DNA of 12,065 nt from Labilithrix luteola (GCA_026225435.1 JAMFST010001032.1:1-12065); one strand, 5' to 3'. Counted from the stretch's first letter, positions 1 through 7,295 are shown. A program made the numbers and translations. The notes: generated from the sequence alone by a model not told the origin.

Positions 1-376
1 CGACCCGGCCGGTGCCGGCGCCGCGTAAGTCCACCTGACAGGGGGTCTTGCCGGTGCGGTCCGCGAGATGCGCGGCGAAGGCCTCGAGCAGAGGACCGAG
101 GTCGCGCGGGTCGGTCGTGGCCTGGAGGCGCTCGAGGGCGCCCTCCTCCGACAGGTCGGTGATGCCGATCATGTCGCAATACAACTTGTTCATCATGAAG
201 CGGTTGCGCGGGTTGGAGAGGTCGCCGCCCACGATGACCACCTCCATGACGGCGACGCCCGACGCGGCGTTGACGAGGTTCAGCCTCTGCTCGGCGGTGG
301 CGACGATCGGCGCGCACTCGGGCTCTGCAGCCCGGCGGGCGCGCTTGACGGACGGTGACTTCTTGGCGGTGGTCAT
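1..376 (-). CDS. PAS-like signalling protein, partial (C-terminus beyond window)
   Basis: An open frame starts at ATG 376 and runs off the left edge after 125 codons. Codon use is strongly G/C at third positions, as in the neighbours, which supports it as coding. Residues 1-20 are basic and Ala/Lys/Arg-rich. From about residue 28 the sequence looks like a PAS fold: a helix (AEQRLNLVNAASG), strands around MEVVIVGG, then NRFMMNKLYCDMIGI, which resembles the PAS 'N..~~~~~G~' segment, and a 'TDPRDLGPLLEAF' helix like the usual PAS 'hp~D~~~~~~~~' region. No membrane segment is seen. Its ATG overlaps the CheW stop (ATGA), so it is the next cistron of the chemosensory operon and probably a soluble sensor, receptor or kinase. 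The output domain is outside the window. The PAS call is from pattern only; which receptor type it is cannot be decided here. Confidence 0.72.
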   Translation of the reverse strand, partial: MTTAKKSPSVKRARRAAEPECAPIVATAEQRLNLVNAASGVAVMEVVIVGGDLSNPRNRFMMNKLYCDMIGITDLSEEGALERLQATTDPRDLGPLLEAFAAHLADRTGKTPCQVDLRGAGTGRV

Positions 377-909
377 GAGGGTCTCGCGGTGTGGGAAAGC
401 TGCGCCGTGGCGCGGGGGGACGAGCTGGGGAGAGACGTGCCGCTGACGAGCGCCTCGACGGCGACGAGGAAGCTGACGCGGTCGCCGCGGTTGCTCACGT
501 TGGTGACGAGGGAGGGATGCACCGTCTGCGCGCCGGTGTTCAGCGGCTCGATGGTCTTGGGATCGATCTCGGTGATGTCGAAGACGCGGTCGACGACGAG
601 GCCGGTGGGCGCGCCGCCGACCTCGATGACGACGATCACCGTCCGGTCGGTGTAGGCCACCTGCTCGATCCCGAACTTGGCGCGGACGTCGAGCAGCGGG
701 ATCACCTTGCCGCGCAGGTTGATGACGCCGCGCACGTGCGTGGCGACGTCCGGCACGGCGAAGATCTTCTGCAGCCGGACGATCTCCGTCACGTGGGCCA
801 CGTGGATGGCGAACTCCTCGTCACCCACGCCGAACGTCAGGTACGTATTTTCCAGGTTGTCGTCGTCGTCGTCGGCGTTGTCACCGATGAAATCGAAATC
901 ATCCGTCAT
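373..909 (-). CDS. cheW: CheW-type chemotaxis coupling protein
   Basis: CheW is the cytoplasmic adaptor that links chemoreceptors to the CheA kinase. The 178-residue product starts with an acidic tail (residues 1-20, with a run of five Asp at 13-17). The CheW-like SH3-type fold then begins at NTYLTFGVGDEEFAI (21-35). The hallmark GVINLRGKVIPLLDV lies at 61-75, with the conserved Arg at 66, and is followed by TDRTVIVVIEV (87-97), TGLVVDRVFDI (102-112) and a C-terminal helix near 140-155. Residues 156-178 are a Ser/Thr/Pro-rich extension not needed for the fold. Length is near normal for CheW plus two tails. The stop overlaps the next start by 4 bp, suggesting translational coupling. The preceding gene ends 112 bp upstream. 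A weak AGGA lies about 14 bases before the ATG. The family call is firm; the specific pathway (motility or an alternative cellular function) is not shown. Confidence 0.95.
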   Translation of the reverse strand: MTDDFDFIGDNADDDDDNLENTYLTFGVGDEEFAIHVAHVTEIVRLQKIFAVPDVATHVRGVINLRGKVIPLLDVRAKFGIEQVAYTDRTVIVVIEVGGAPTGLVVDRVFDITEIDPKTIEPLNTGAQTVHPSLVTNVSNRGDRVSFLVAVEALVSGTSLPSSSPRATAQLSHTARPS

Positions 910-1021
910 GGAATTTCACTTTTTCCTGGGCTTGGAAGCAGGAAGGGGGGCTGGATGCAGTTTGAGACGACACATCGTCTCGATTCTTGATGGCGAAAGT
1001 GGAGCGACGGCCGCGAGCCGC
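910..1021 (-). other. intergenic spacer between CheX-domain gene and cheW
   Basis: This 112-bp gap lies inside an otherwise tightly packed operon. Part of it (around 910-935 and 985-1000) is less GC-rich than the flanking genes, and it holds the dyad at 964-981. It could carry an internal promoter or a processing site for cheW. No convincing sigma-70 box or small gene was found. Confidence 0.4.
964..981 (-). repeat. perfect 7-bp inverted repeat with 4-nt loop
   Basis: The minus strand reads GAGACGA-TGTG-TCGTCTC, a perfect 7-bp stem. It sits 40 bp past the stop of the CheX-domain gene and 54 bp before the cheW ATG. It is not followed by a T-run on either strand, so it is not a classical intrinsic terminator. 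It may be an operator, an RNA processing or attenuation hairpin, or chance. Confidence 0.4.
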
Positions 1022-2152
1022 TCAGCCCGCGAGCTCGAACTCTCGCTTGGGGAACATCCGCCCGAGCTTCTCGGCCGTCGTCTCCGTCAGACGGCTGCCG
1101 GCGCGCACCAGGAGGAGGCCGCCTTCGTTGAGGACGTCGGCGGCGATGACCATCCCCTCGCGCAAGCGCCCACCGACCACCTTGATCTTGCCCTGGTGGC
1201 GAAGGATCACGGTGGCGTGGATCACGACGCCGGCCGAACGGAAGGCGAGCATGCGCGAGGCTTCGGCCCCCTTCAGATCGACACAAGGGCTCTTGGGGTC
1301 GACGGGCTCGGGGATGGCGCCCGAGAAGCGAAACTCCTCACCGAGGAGCCCTCCCTTCACCGCGCCCATTGCGGAGTTGGCCAGCTCGAGAAGAGCGTCG
1401 CGGACCACGTCGTCGTCGACCATCGACTCGTCGCCCCCGCAGAAGCCCACGGCGATGGCTCGCGCCGAGGCGTCCGACGCGCGGAACGAGAGCTCGAGGC
1501 GCAGCTCGTGCTCGATGTCGACGAGCGCGATGTGGCTTCCGCCCCAGGTCGTCTCCGCCGGCCCTGCCCCGGCGAGCTGGGTGAAGGGCAACTGCACGTA
1601 CTCGGTGCACATCTTGAGCAGCACCGCGTCGAGGCGCGTCCAGGTGCTCGTGAGGAGGAAGTCGAGGCCGCCGCTCGTCGGCGGCTTCATGTCGGCGGAG
1701 GCCTCCCGGCCGCGCGCCAGGGCGCGGAACGACAGACGGCGAAGGGCGCTCTCGAGCTCCACGACTCGCCCGCGCAGGCGCCGCTCGAGGAGGACGACCC
1801 GCTCGGCGGCCCGGACGTGATCGGCGAGCTCCGCGAGGGACGCGTTGCCCACCACGACGTCGTCGGCGCCATGGGCGTACGCGGTGTCCCGGGCGACCGT
1901 GCCGTCCTCCTCGAGGTAGGCGATCACCGAGCGATAGATGCTGTCATCGGGAGCTCGCTGCGCGGCGCTGACCGCGGCGATCGCCGAGGCGGGACCGCGG
2001 ACGATGGCGATGTCCGGGGCGTTCTCCGAGATCGCGGCGAGGGCCTTGGGAAGATCCGGCGTCGTCCACACGTCGTGGCCGCCGGTGGACTTGAGCAGCG
2101 CCGCGAGCTCGGCGAGGGCACCGCCACCTTCCTGGAAGATGAGGATGTTCAT
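1022..2152 (-). CDS. pseudo-receiver / CheX-type phosphatase domain protein
   Basis: The 376-residue soluble protein has three parts. Residues 1-115 have the layout of a response-regulator receiver (NILIF strand; PDIAIVRG at 46-53; GADDVVVGN at 95-103), but the phosphorylation residues are gone. The acidic pair is replaced by Gln7-Glu8 or shifted, the acceptor Asp by Arg52 and the Lys by Gly102, so it should not be phosphorylated. A charged helical linker follows (about 112-145). Residues 168-315 resemble the CheC/CheX fold, with the E-x-x-N signature at Glu256/Asn259 in DALLELANSAMG. This family dephosphorylates CheY~P. Residues 330-372 carry the module seen next to HD-GYP and receiver domains (GMVIAADV...GGLLLVRAGSRLT). 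It follows the CheY-like gene by 10 bp, with a GAGG 4 bases before the ATG. A signal-termination role for the neighbouring CheY is inferred. Confidence 0.8.
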   Translation of the reverse strand: MNILIFQEGGGALAELAALLKSTGGHDVWTTPDLPKALAAISENAPDIAIVRGPASAIAAVSAAQRAPDDSIYRSVIAYLEEDGTVARDTAYAHGADDVVVGNASLAELADHVRAAERVVLLERRLRGRVVELESALRRLSFRALARGREASADMKPPTSGGLDFLLTSTWTRLDAVLLKMCTEYVQLPFTQLAGAGPAETTWGGSHIALVDIEHELRLELSFRASDASARAIAVGFCGGDESMVDDDVVRDALLELANSAMGAVKGGLLGEEFRFSGAIPEPVDPKSPCVDLKGAEASRMLAFRSAGVVIHATVILRHQGKIKVVGGRLREGMVIAADVLNEGGLLLVRAGSRLTETTAEKLGRMFPKREFELAG

Positions 2153-2156
2153 GGCG

Positions 2157-2160
2157 CCTC
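2157..2160 (-). promoter_or_regulatory. ribosome binding site of the CheX-domain gene
   Basis: The minus strand reads AGAGGCGCC immediately before the ATG at 2152. The GAGG core lies 4 bases from the start, inside the 10-bp gap after the CheY-like stop. This supports ATG 2152 as the start and tight coupling of the two genes. Confidence 0.55.
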
Positions 2161-2162
2161 TG

Positions 2163-2549
2163 TCAGGTGGTGGCCGGGGAGGAGAGCGCGAAGCCGATGC
2201 GACGGAGCTCGCTCGAGAGCTTCTCGGCGGTGAAGGGCTTGGCGAGACAGGCAGTCGCTCCCCCGGCGAGCGCCGCGGCGCGGATCCCGTCTGCCTCGGT
2301 CGTGAGCATCACGATCGCCATGCCCTCGAGCGCAGGCGTGGCGCGAAGGGCGGCGAGCAGCTCGGCGCCGTCCATGACTGGCATGTTCCAGTCCAGGACC
2401 GCCAGCTGCGGCACCTCACCGCCCTCCAGCTGCGCCAGGGCGTCGCGCCCGTTTTTTCCTTCGAGGACCGTCGCGAAACCGCTCGCGAGCAGGAACTTCC
2501 GGACAACCATGCGAATGACGTTCGAGTCGTCGACGACGATAGCTTTCAT
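2163..2549 (-). CDS. CheY-like single-domain response regulator
   Basis: A stand-alone receiver of 128 residues, the normal CheY size, with no output domain. The full phosphorylation site is present: acidic pair Asp7/Asp8 in IVVDDSN, acceptor Asp53 in LDWNMPVMDG, Thr83 in VMLTTEA and Lys104 in AKPF. The switch position equivalent to CheY Tyr106 appears to be Cys101 (GATACLAKPF), unusual for motor-binding CheY proteins, which normally carry an aromatic residue. It is the first gene of the chemosensory operon, with the strongest ribosome binding site in the window. It would be phosphorylated by a CheA located outside the window and probably dephosphorylated by the CheX-domain protein encoded next to it. 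Whether it acts on a flagellar motor, a gliding/pilus system or transcription cannot be read from the sequence. Confidence 0.93.
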   Translation of the reverse strand: MKAIVVDDSNVIRMVVRKFLLASGFATVLEGKNGRDALAQLEGGEVPQLAVLDWNMPVMDGAELLAALRATPALEGMAIVMLTTEADGIRAAALAGGATACLAKPFTAEKLSSELRRIGFALSSPATT

Positions 2550-2552
2550 GAA

Positions 2553-2561
2553 CCCTCCCCC
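2553..2561 (-). promoter_or_regulatory. strong ribosome binding site of the CheY-like gene
   Basis: The minus strand reads GGGGGAGGG-TTC-ATG. This is the best Shine-Dalgarno in the window and fixes ATG 2549 as the start. It fits with this being the first gene of the operon, with high expression of the receiver. Confidence 0.7.
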
Positions 2562-2645
2562 GGGTGAACGGAAGAAGGCGCAGGACTTGAGGAACTGTTA
2601 CGCAAATACTGCACGCTCTCCGCTCGATAGAGAGCTCGGCGTGTA
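2562..2645 (-). promoter_or_regulatory. probable promoter region of the chemosensory operon
   Basis: The 147-bp gap between the antiporter stop and the CheY-like start is the only sizeable space before the operon. It contains an unusually A/T-rich stretch for this genome (about 2590-2612, minus strand around TGCAGTATTTGCGTAACAG). No box pair matches sigma-70 or sigma-54 consensus well, so the exact promoter is not assigned. Confidence 0.3.
2615..2635. repeat. 6-bp inverted repeat (GCTCTC / GAGAGC)
   Basis: GCTCTC at 2615-2620 pairs with GAGAGC at 2630-2635 across a 9-nt loop. It lies 62-82 bp beyond the antiporter stop and upstream of the CheY-like gene. It could be a weak terminator for the antiporter operon or an operator. 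There is no T-run on the minus strand after it, so terminator function is doubtful. Confidence 0.3.
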
Positions 2646-2696
2646 GGTGCCGCAAGGCGATGGTGGGCGCGCGTGTTCGCCGCGCGACGCCTGGCC

Positions 2697-4079
2697 TCAG
2701 TGCTCCGACTCGCCCGTGCGGTCGAGCGCCATCTTGAAGCAGATCGGCCCGACCACCTCGTTCAGCGCGACAGTGGCCAGCGCCAGCGAGCGGAACGGAG
2801 GTCCGAAGGAAGGGAACGCGCGCTCGACCAGCGCCGACAGGCCGAGCGTCACGCCGGCCTGGGAGACGAGCCCCGACCATCCCCACGTTCGCACCGCCGG
2901 TGGATCATCGGCCAGGCGCGAGGCGACCCGCGACGCCACCACGGTCGCCACCATGCGCACCGCGCACAGCGCCACCGCCATGGGCCACAGCTGCTGCACC
3001 AGAGGAAGGTCCAGGTGCGCGCCGGCCGTCGCGAAGAAGACGACATAGACGATGCTGCCCATCTCCTCGATCGCCGCGAGGAACTTCTCCCCCTGCGCCG
3101 AGAGGTTCTGCACCACGAAGCCGGCCACGAGGAACGCCAGGAGCGGCTCGAAGCCGAGGTAATCGAGGATCTCGCTGGCGACGAAGCCGAGCGCGACGAG
3201 CAGCACGACGAGCGCGCGACCGACGAGCTTCAGGTAGACGATGAGCAGCAGGCCGAGGGTGGTGCCGATGGCGACGCTGCCGAGGATGGCGTGCCCCAGC
3301 TCGCCGAACGAGTCGGTCGAGAAGGAGAGCGAAGGGTCGATCATCGGGCGGGCGATGGTGAGGATCACTGCCATCAGAACGAGGACCACCACGTCGGACG
3401 ACATGACCTGCGCGAGCGTGGCCGTCGCCACCAGCCCCTTGGCCCGCGTCTGCGCGAGGATGCCGAGCGTCGCCGACGGGCTGCGGCTCACGGCGAGACC
3501 GCCCCACAGCAGCGCGACGCCGAGGAGCGCGGAGGTGGCCAGATCGTGGGTGAACGGCAGGAAGGCGCGCAGCGCGACGAAGGCACCGGTGACGACCACC
3601 AGCACCAGGGTGTTCTGCGTGAGGGTGGACCAGGCGAGCGAGCGGCGCGCCTTGGCGAGCACGGTGAGCTTCAGCTCGGCGCCGCCGGCGAGGGCGATGA
3701 GCGCGAGGGCCAGGGCGTTCACCTGGGTCAGGTGCTTCACCGTGCTCTCGGGGATCAGCTTCATCACGTGCGGGCCGGCGATGATCCCGGCCGCGAGGTA
3801 CCCAGTGAGGTGCGGCAGACCGAGGTTCTCGAGCAGCTCGCTGGTCAGCGTCGCGGCCAGCAGGAGGAAGCCGACCGCGGTGACCACCCCGAGCGCCCCC
3901 GGCGGCTCCGGCGCGAGCCGCGTCGAGAGGAGGTAGAGGACGACGAAGAGCACGAGGACGACCGCCTGGAGCAGGCGCATCTTCAGATCGCGCGGCGCAC
4001 CGCCGTGGCCACCGGCGATGACCGACGGCTCGGGCGCCGCCGCCGCCGCGGCCGACGGCAACTCGGGCGTCTCGCTCAC
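2697..4079 (-). CDS. CPA2/Kef-type cation:proton antiporter membrane protein
   Basis: A 460-residue polytopic inner-membrane protein with about 12 hydrophobic segments. An Ala/Pro/Gly-rich N-terminal tail (1-33) precedes the first segment (about 35-52). The family signature GLPHLTGYLAAGIIAGPH is at 87-104. A central region with SRSPSATLGIL (198-208) and MSSDVVVLVLMA (226-237) places a membrane Asp229 where CPA2 exchangers carry the ion-binding acid. FFATAGAHLDL (348-358) is the usual 'FFxxxGxxLdl' motif. No cytoplasmic TrkA-N/RCK domain is fused. The start is GTG at 4079, overlapping the previous stop (GTGA), so translation is probably coupled; ATG at residue 34 is an unlikely alternative. 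The expected role is exchange of Na+ or K+ for H+. The ion is not determinable here. Confidence 0.87.
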   Translation of the reverse strand: MSETPELPSAAAAAAPEPSVIAGGHGGAPRDLKMRLLQAVVLVLFVVLYLLSTRLAPEPPGALGVVTAVGFLLLAATLTSELLENLGLPHLTGYLAAGIIAGPHVMKLIPESTVKHLTQVNALALALIALAGGAELKLTVLAKARRSLAWSTLTQNTLVLVVVTGAFVALRAFLPFTHDLATSALLGVALLWGGLAVSRSPSATLGILAQTRAKGLVATATLAQVMSSDVVVLVLMAVILTIARPMIDPSLSFSTDSFGELGHAILGSVAIGTTLGLLLIVYLKLVGRALVVLLVALGFVASEILDYLGFEPLLAFLVAGFVVQNLSAQGEKFLAAIEEMGSIVYVVFFATAGAHLDLPLVQQLWPMAVALCAVRMVATVVASRVASRLADDPPAVRTWGWSGLVSQAGVTLGLSALVERAFPSFGPPFRSLALATVALNEVVGPICFKMALDRTGESEH

Positions 4080-5305
4080 GAGGTCACCGCTTCCGGTGCG
4101 GCATCGAGCTCACCGACGCGGCGCAGGAACAGCCGCAGCGCGTTCGGGCCGGCCGCCTCGCCGACGAGGACCACGACGGTGACGACGAAGAGCACGTCGG
4201 CGCCGATGACCTTGGGGTACGCCAGCGTGCAGGCGAGCGCGGCGCAGACCGACAGAGCGCCGGTGGACGAGAACGACAGCGCCAGCAGCGGCACGTTGCG
4301 CCGCGCCTGCGACCACAGGCGAGCCAGGACCAGCGCCAGCACCGCGTGCACCAGGGTGCGGGCGACGATCACCGCCGCGGAGAGCGCCAGCAGCGCGAAG
4401 AGCCGCTTGCGATCGGGCCACTGGAGCATGGCGCCGGCGAGGAGCAGCACCGGCAGGAGCGCGATGCGCTCGGTCGCCTCGGTCATCTTGCGCAACCGGT
4501 GGCGGTGCGGCGAGACGGCAGCGAGCGCGAGACCGACGAAGAAGGCGACGCTCATGGCCGACTGCCCCACCCGCGCGGCCAGACCGATGGCGAGGAGCGA
4601 GACACCGAGCAGCACCGTCCACGCCTCGCGCACGCGCAGCTGCCGGCCGAGGAGCGCCGCCGCGACGAGCCCGAGGGCGATGCCGAGGATCGCGGTGACG
4701 CCCATCCAGCTGGGGGCGCCGAGCGCCACGCGCGTGCCGTTGGCCGGAGCGATGGCGAAGAGCACGCCGAGACCGAGGAGCGGCACGATGGCCGCGGCGG
4801 ACGTGCCGCGCTCGATGGCCGCAGCGATGGTCGCGCCCGGGACGAGCCCGCCGGGCTCGCTCGTCCGGTGGCGCGCGACGACCCAGCGAACGGCGTGGCG
4901 GGTCGTCTCGGCGCAGGCCACACCGAGCGCACCGCTCTCCACCAGCCGCACCCGCGGGGTCACGTCCGGCAGCAGGTGCGGGACGAGGAAGTAGACGACC
5001 GCAGCGACCGCGCCGCCGGTGGCCAGCGCGGCGAGCCCGGCGACGACGAAGGGGCGCAGGCGCAGCTCGCGCTGGTAATCGAGCCCGGTCACCAGCGCGA
5101 GCCAGCCGATGGCGGCGAGCGCCACCGGGTGCATCGGCTCGACCACGTCGGAGGCGACCACCGCGAGCATCGACGGCCCGAGGATGAACCCCGTCGCCAG
5201 CCACTCCACGCCGGTGGCCAGCCCGGGCCGCTTGCCCGACCCGAGCGCGGTGCTCCCCAGGTACGACGCCAGGAGCAACAGGACGAGGAGGACCAGACCG
5301 CTCAT
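4076..5305 (-). CDS. divergent CPA-type antiporter-like membrane protein
   Basis: A 409-residue protein, almost entirely hydrophobic, with roughly 11-13 membrane segments. GVEWLATGFILGPSML (32-47) corresponds to the CPA 'GxxxaGxxlGP' element. The end of the protein (LALSFSSTGALSVCAALA, about 342-359, and VVLVGEAAGP, 378-387) has the layout of the last CPA helices. The central part is more divergent than in the downstream antiporter: I do not see the usual 'SST' plus 'qD' pair, although charged residues Glu123 and Glu133 lie in a predicted segment (VESGALGVACAETTRHAV). Its ATG overlaps the MscS-like stop (ATGA), and its stop overlaps the next antiporter's GTG start. It may be a partner subunit or an exchanger with altered ion selectivity. 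Family level is fairly sure, activity is not. Confidence 0.7.
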   Translation of the reverse strand: MSGLVLLVLLLLASYLGSTALGSGKRPGLATGVEWLATGFILGPSMLAVVASDVVEPMHPVALAAIGWLALVTGLDYQRELRLRPFVVAGLAALATGGAVAAVVYFLVPHLLPDVTPRVRLVESGALGVACAETTRHAVRWVVARHRTSEPGGLVPGATIAAAIERGTSAAAIVPLLGLGVLFAIAPANGTRVALGAPSWMGVTAILGIALGLVAAALLGRQLRVREAWTVLLGVSLLAIGLAARVGQSAMSVAFFVGLALAAVSPHRHRLRKMTEATERIALLPVLLLAGAMLQWPDRKRLFALLALSAAVIVARTLVHAVLALVLARLWSQARRNVPLLALSFSSTGALSVCAALACTLAYPKVIGADVLFVVTVVVLVGEAAGPNALRLFLRRVGELDAAPEAVTS

Positions 5306-7260
5306 TCGCGGGCGCGCTCGTCGATGTCGGCCGCGGGGTCGGCGCCGGGGGCCAGCGGTCGCGCGCGCACCGAGAACGAGGCGAGCGGAACGTCGGAGGC
5401 GGCGAGAGCAGCCATCACCGCGCTCCCCAGGTCGGCGTCGCCGATCGGGCGGCAGGCGATGACGAAGCGAGCGGAGAGCGCGTCGCCGGCGACCAGCTCC
5501 ACGTCGACGTCGCTTCCGACCTTCACCGCAGCGCCGAAGAGCAACGCGCGCAGGCCGTCGAGCGCGGCGGCGGCGTGCTGGGCGGCCGTCTCGGAGCTGC
5601 CTTCCTCCGTGGTCGCCGTCGTCTCGGGCACCGGCGGGAGCGCCACCGTCACCAGCAGCCGCCGCCGGCGGACCCCGCCGATGCGCACCGGGCGAAGCAG
5701 CGAGGCGAGATGCGGCAACCGCACCGTCCCGCCGGCGTCGTCAGCGAGGCGCACGTCGAGCAGCGAGACCGACTCCACCTTCCCGCTCTTGCCGGCCCAC
5801 TCCACGCGGTCGCCGCGACGGATGCGCCGGCCGTAGATGACCACCGTGCCCACCGCGACCGTCGCCAGCAGCGGCACGCAGGCCAGGCCGATGGTCGCCG
5901 CCGCTGCCGCTCCGAGCGCCGCGAGCGCGCCGTCTCCTCCACTGGTGAGCAGCGGCCCACCGAGCAGCAAGGTGACCGCGACGATGGCGATGCGCACCAG
6001 CACGCCGGTGGGCGCCGCGAGGTCCGCCGGCAACCACGACACGTTGGTCTCCCCGCGCGAGACGCTCCCGAAGAAGAGCGACACGAAGCGGATCAGGAGC
6101 CCGACGAGGAAGACCACGATGACGACGAAGACGAGGATCGGCACCGCCCCGCCGAGGCGCGCCATGGTCGACCACAAGGGCGCGGTGACCATCCCGGTGA
6201 TGTGCTCGGCGTAGCCGCGGGTGCGGTCGAAGAGCGACAGCGAGAAGACCGCCCACGTGTAGACGATGACGATCTGGATCAGCCGCCCGGCGACCCCCGA
6301 GAGCACGTCCGCCGCGCCGCGCACCGCGGTGCTGCTGACCACCTCGATGTCGCCCAGCTTCAGCCCGTCGATCTTCTCCGGCTGCGAGCGCACCCAGCGC
6401 TGCAGGAGCCGCTGCATGCGCGTGATGCGCTGCAGGACGAGCCAGGCGATGAGCCCGACGAAGACGAGCAGCGAGACCGACGAGACGGTGTTGGCGATGC
6501 TCGCGCGGCGTCGTTCGGCGTGGATGACGGTGCGGATCGAGCCGGCGATGTCGGCCGCGTAGGCCTCGAGCGAGTCGACGCCCGCGGCGGCCGCGTCGTT
6601 CTCCCCGAGCTCGACGATCCGCTGATCACCGCCAAGGATCTGGAGCCCGTCGGGCGCCGCACGGACGACGATCTCCGGCTCCTCCTTCTCCTCGGCGAGA
6701 CGCGACAGCACCTGGGCGGCCGCCGCGGCGCGCACCTTCGCCGTCTGCCCGCCCTGCGCCACCTGGAGGACGAACACCGGCCGGTTGGCGAGGTCGACCT
6801 CGACCTCCGGAGGCGCGCCACCGTCACCCGCGCCCCCGTCGTCCGCCTGCTCGTGCGCCGGAGCGAGGGAGAGCGAGATGACCGGCGGCCCCGCGTCGAT
6901 CACGACCACGTCGGTCGCGGGTACGCTCGGACGCGGCTTCGGGGGCGGCGCCACGACGGGCCCCGGATCGGTCCCGCTCGGCTCGTCGTCTTCCGCGTTT
7001 GGTGCCGAGCCCGGCACCGGCTCGACGCCCGCATCGTGAGCGGCCGCAGTCGCAGTCGCAGCGTCGATGACGACGGCATGCGCGACCTGCGCGTCGACGA
7101 CGGCGCCGCCATCCTTGTGCGCGTGCGCGCCGGCGTCAGCGGCCCACGAGGTCGCCGTCGAGCCGAGCGCGAGCAGCCCCACGACGAACGCGGAGACGAC
7201 GGCCGCGAAGGCCGGGCCACGCCATCGCCGCCATTTCGTGTGCGTGTGCGCGCGCGTCAC
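5302..7260 (-). CDS. MscS-family channel with N-terminal periplasmic domain
   Basis: The 652-residue protein starts with a signal sequence (hydrophobic about 15-38, likely cleavage near SWAADAG). A long Ala/Asp/Pro-rich periplasmic linker (42-155) follows. A folded periplasmic domain (about 158-250: PVFVLQVAQGGQ...VRAAAAAQVL...NDAAAAGVDSLEAYA) resembles the N-terminal domain common in large MscS homologues. Membrane segments lie near 258-277, 323-342, 372-396, 419-437 and 446-475. The pore-lining helix and beta domain are the MscS signature: GAAAAATIGLACVPL, then YGRRIRRGDRVEWAGKSGKVE (476-496). The C-terminal alpha/beta part extends to about 635. It should gate on membrane tension and release solutes. 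The start is GTG 7260, with no good ribosome binding site and no better in-frame start nearby. It lies 35 bp after the dnaJ-like gene and overlaps the next gene by 4 bp. Confidence 0.83.
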   Translation of the reverse strand: MTRAHTHTKWRRWRGPAFAAVVSAFVVGLLALGSTATSWAADAGAHAHKDGGAVVDAQVAHAVVIDAATATAAAHDAGVEPVPGSAPNAEDDEPSGTDPGPVVAPPPKPRPSVPATDVVVIDAGPPVISLSLAPAHEQADDGGAGDGGAPPEVEVDLANRPVFVLQVAQGGQTAKVRAAAAAQVLSRLAEEKEEPEIVVRAAPDGLQILGGDQRIVELGENDAAAAGVDSLEAYAADIAGSIRTVIHAERRRASIANTVSSVSLLVFVGLIAWLVLQRITRMQRLLQRWVRSQPEKIDGLKLGDIEVVSSTAVRGAADVLSGVAGRLIQIVIVYTWAVFSLSLFDRTRGYAEHITGMVTAPLWSTMARLGGAVPILVFVVIVVFLVGLLIRFVSLFFGSVSRGETNVSWLPADLAAPTGVLVRIAIVAVTLLLGGPLLTSGGDGALAALGAAAAATIGLACVPLLATVAVGTVVIYGRRIRRGDRVEWAGKSGKVESVSLLDVRLADDAGGTVRLPHLASLLRPVRIGGVRRRRLLVTVALPPVPETTATTEEGSSETAAQHAAAALDGLRALLFGAAVKVGSDVDVELVAGDALSARFVIACRPIGDADLGSAVMAALAASDVPLASFSVRARPLAPGADPAADIDERARE

Positions 7261-7295
7261 GACCCATGACGTATCAGAGTCCGCGCGCGAAACCG

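Noticed and set aside
677..2233. Plus-strand open frame of 518 codons opposite cheW and the CheX-domain gene
   Set aside because: Low-complexity antisense product; CheW, CheX and CheY signatures all lie on the minus strand.
2673..4994. Plus-strand open frame of 773 codons opposite the two antiporters
   Set aside because: The product is Arg/Glu/His-rich low-complexity sequence, the typical antisense of hydrophobic GC-rich genes, whereas the minus strand gives recognisable CPA motifs.
5575..7269. Plus-strand open frame of 564 codons opposite the MscS-like gene
   Set aside because: It is Arg/Asp/His-rich without any motif; the minus strand encodes a clear signal peptide and MscS domain.
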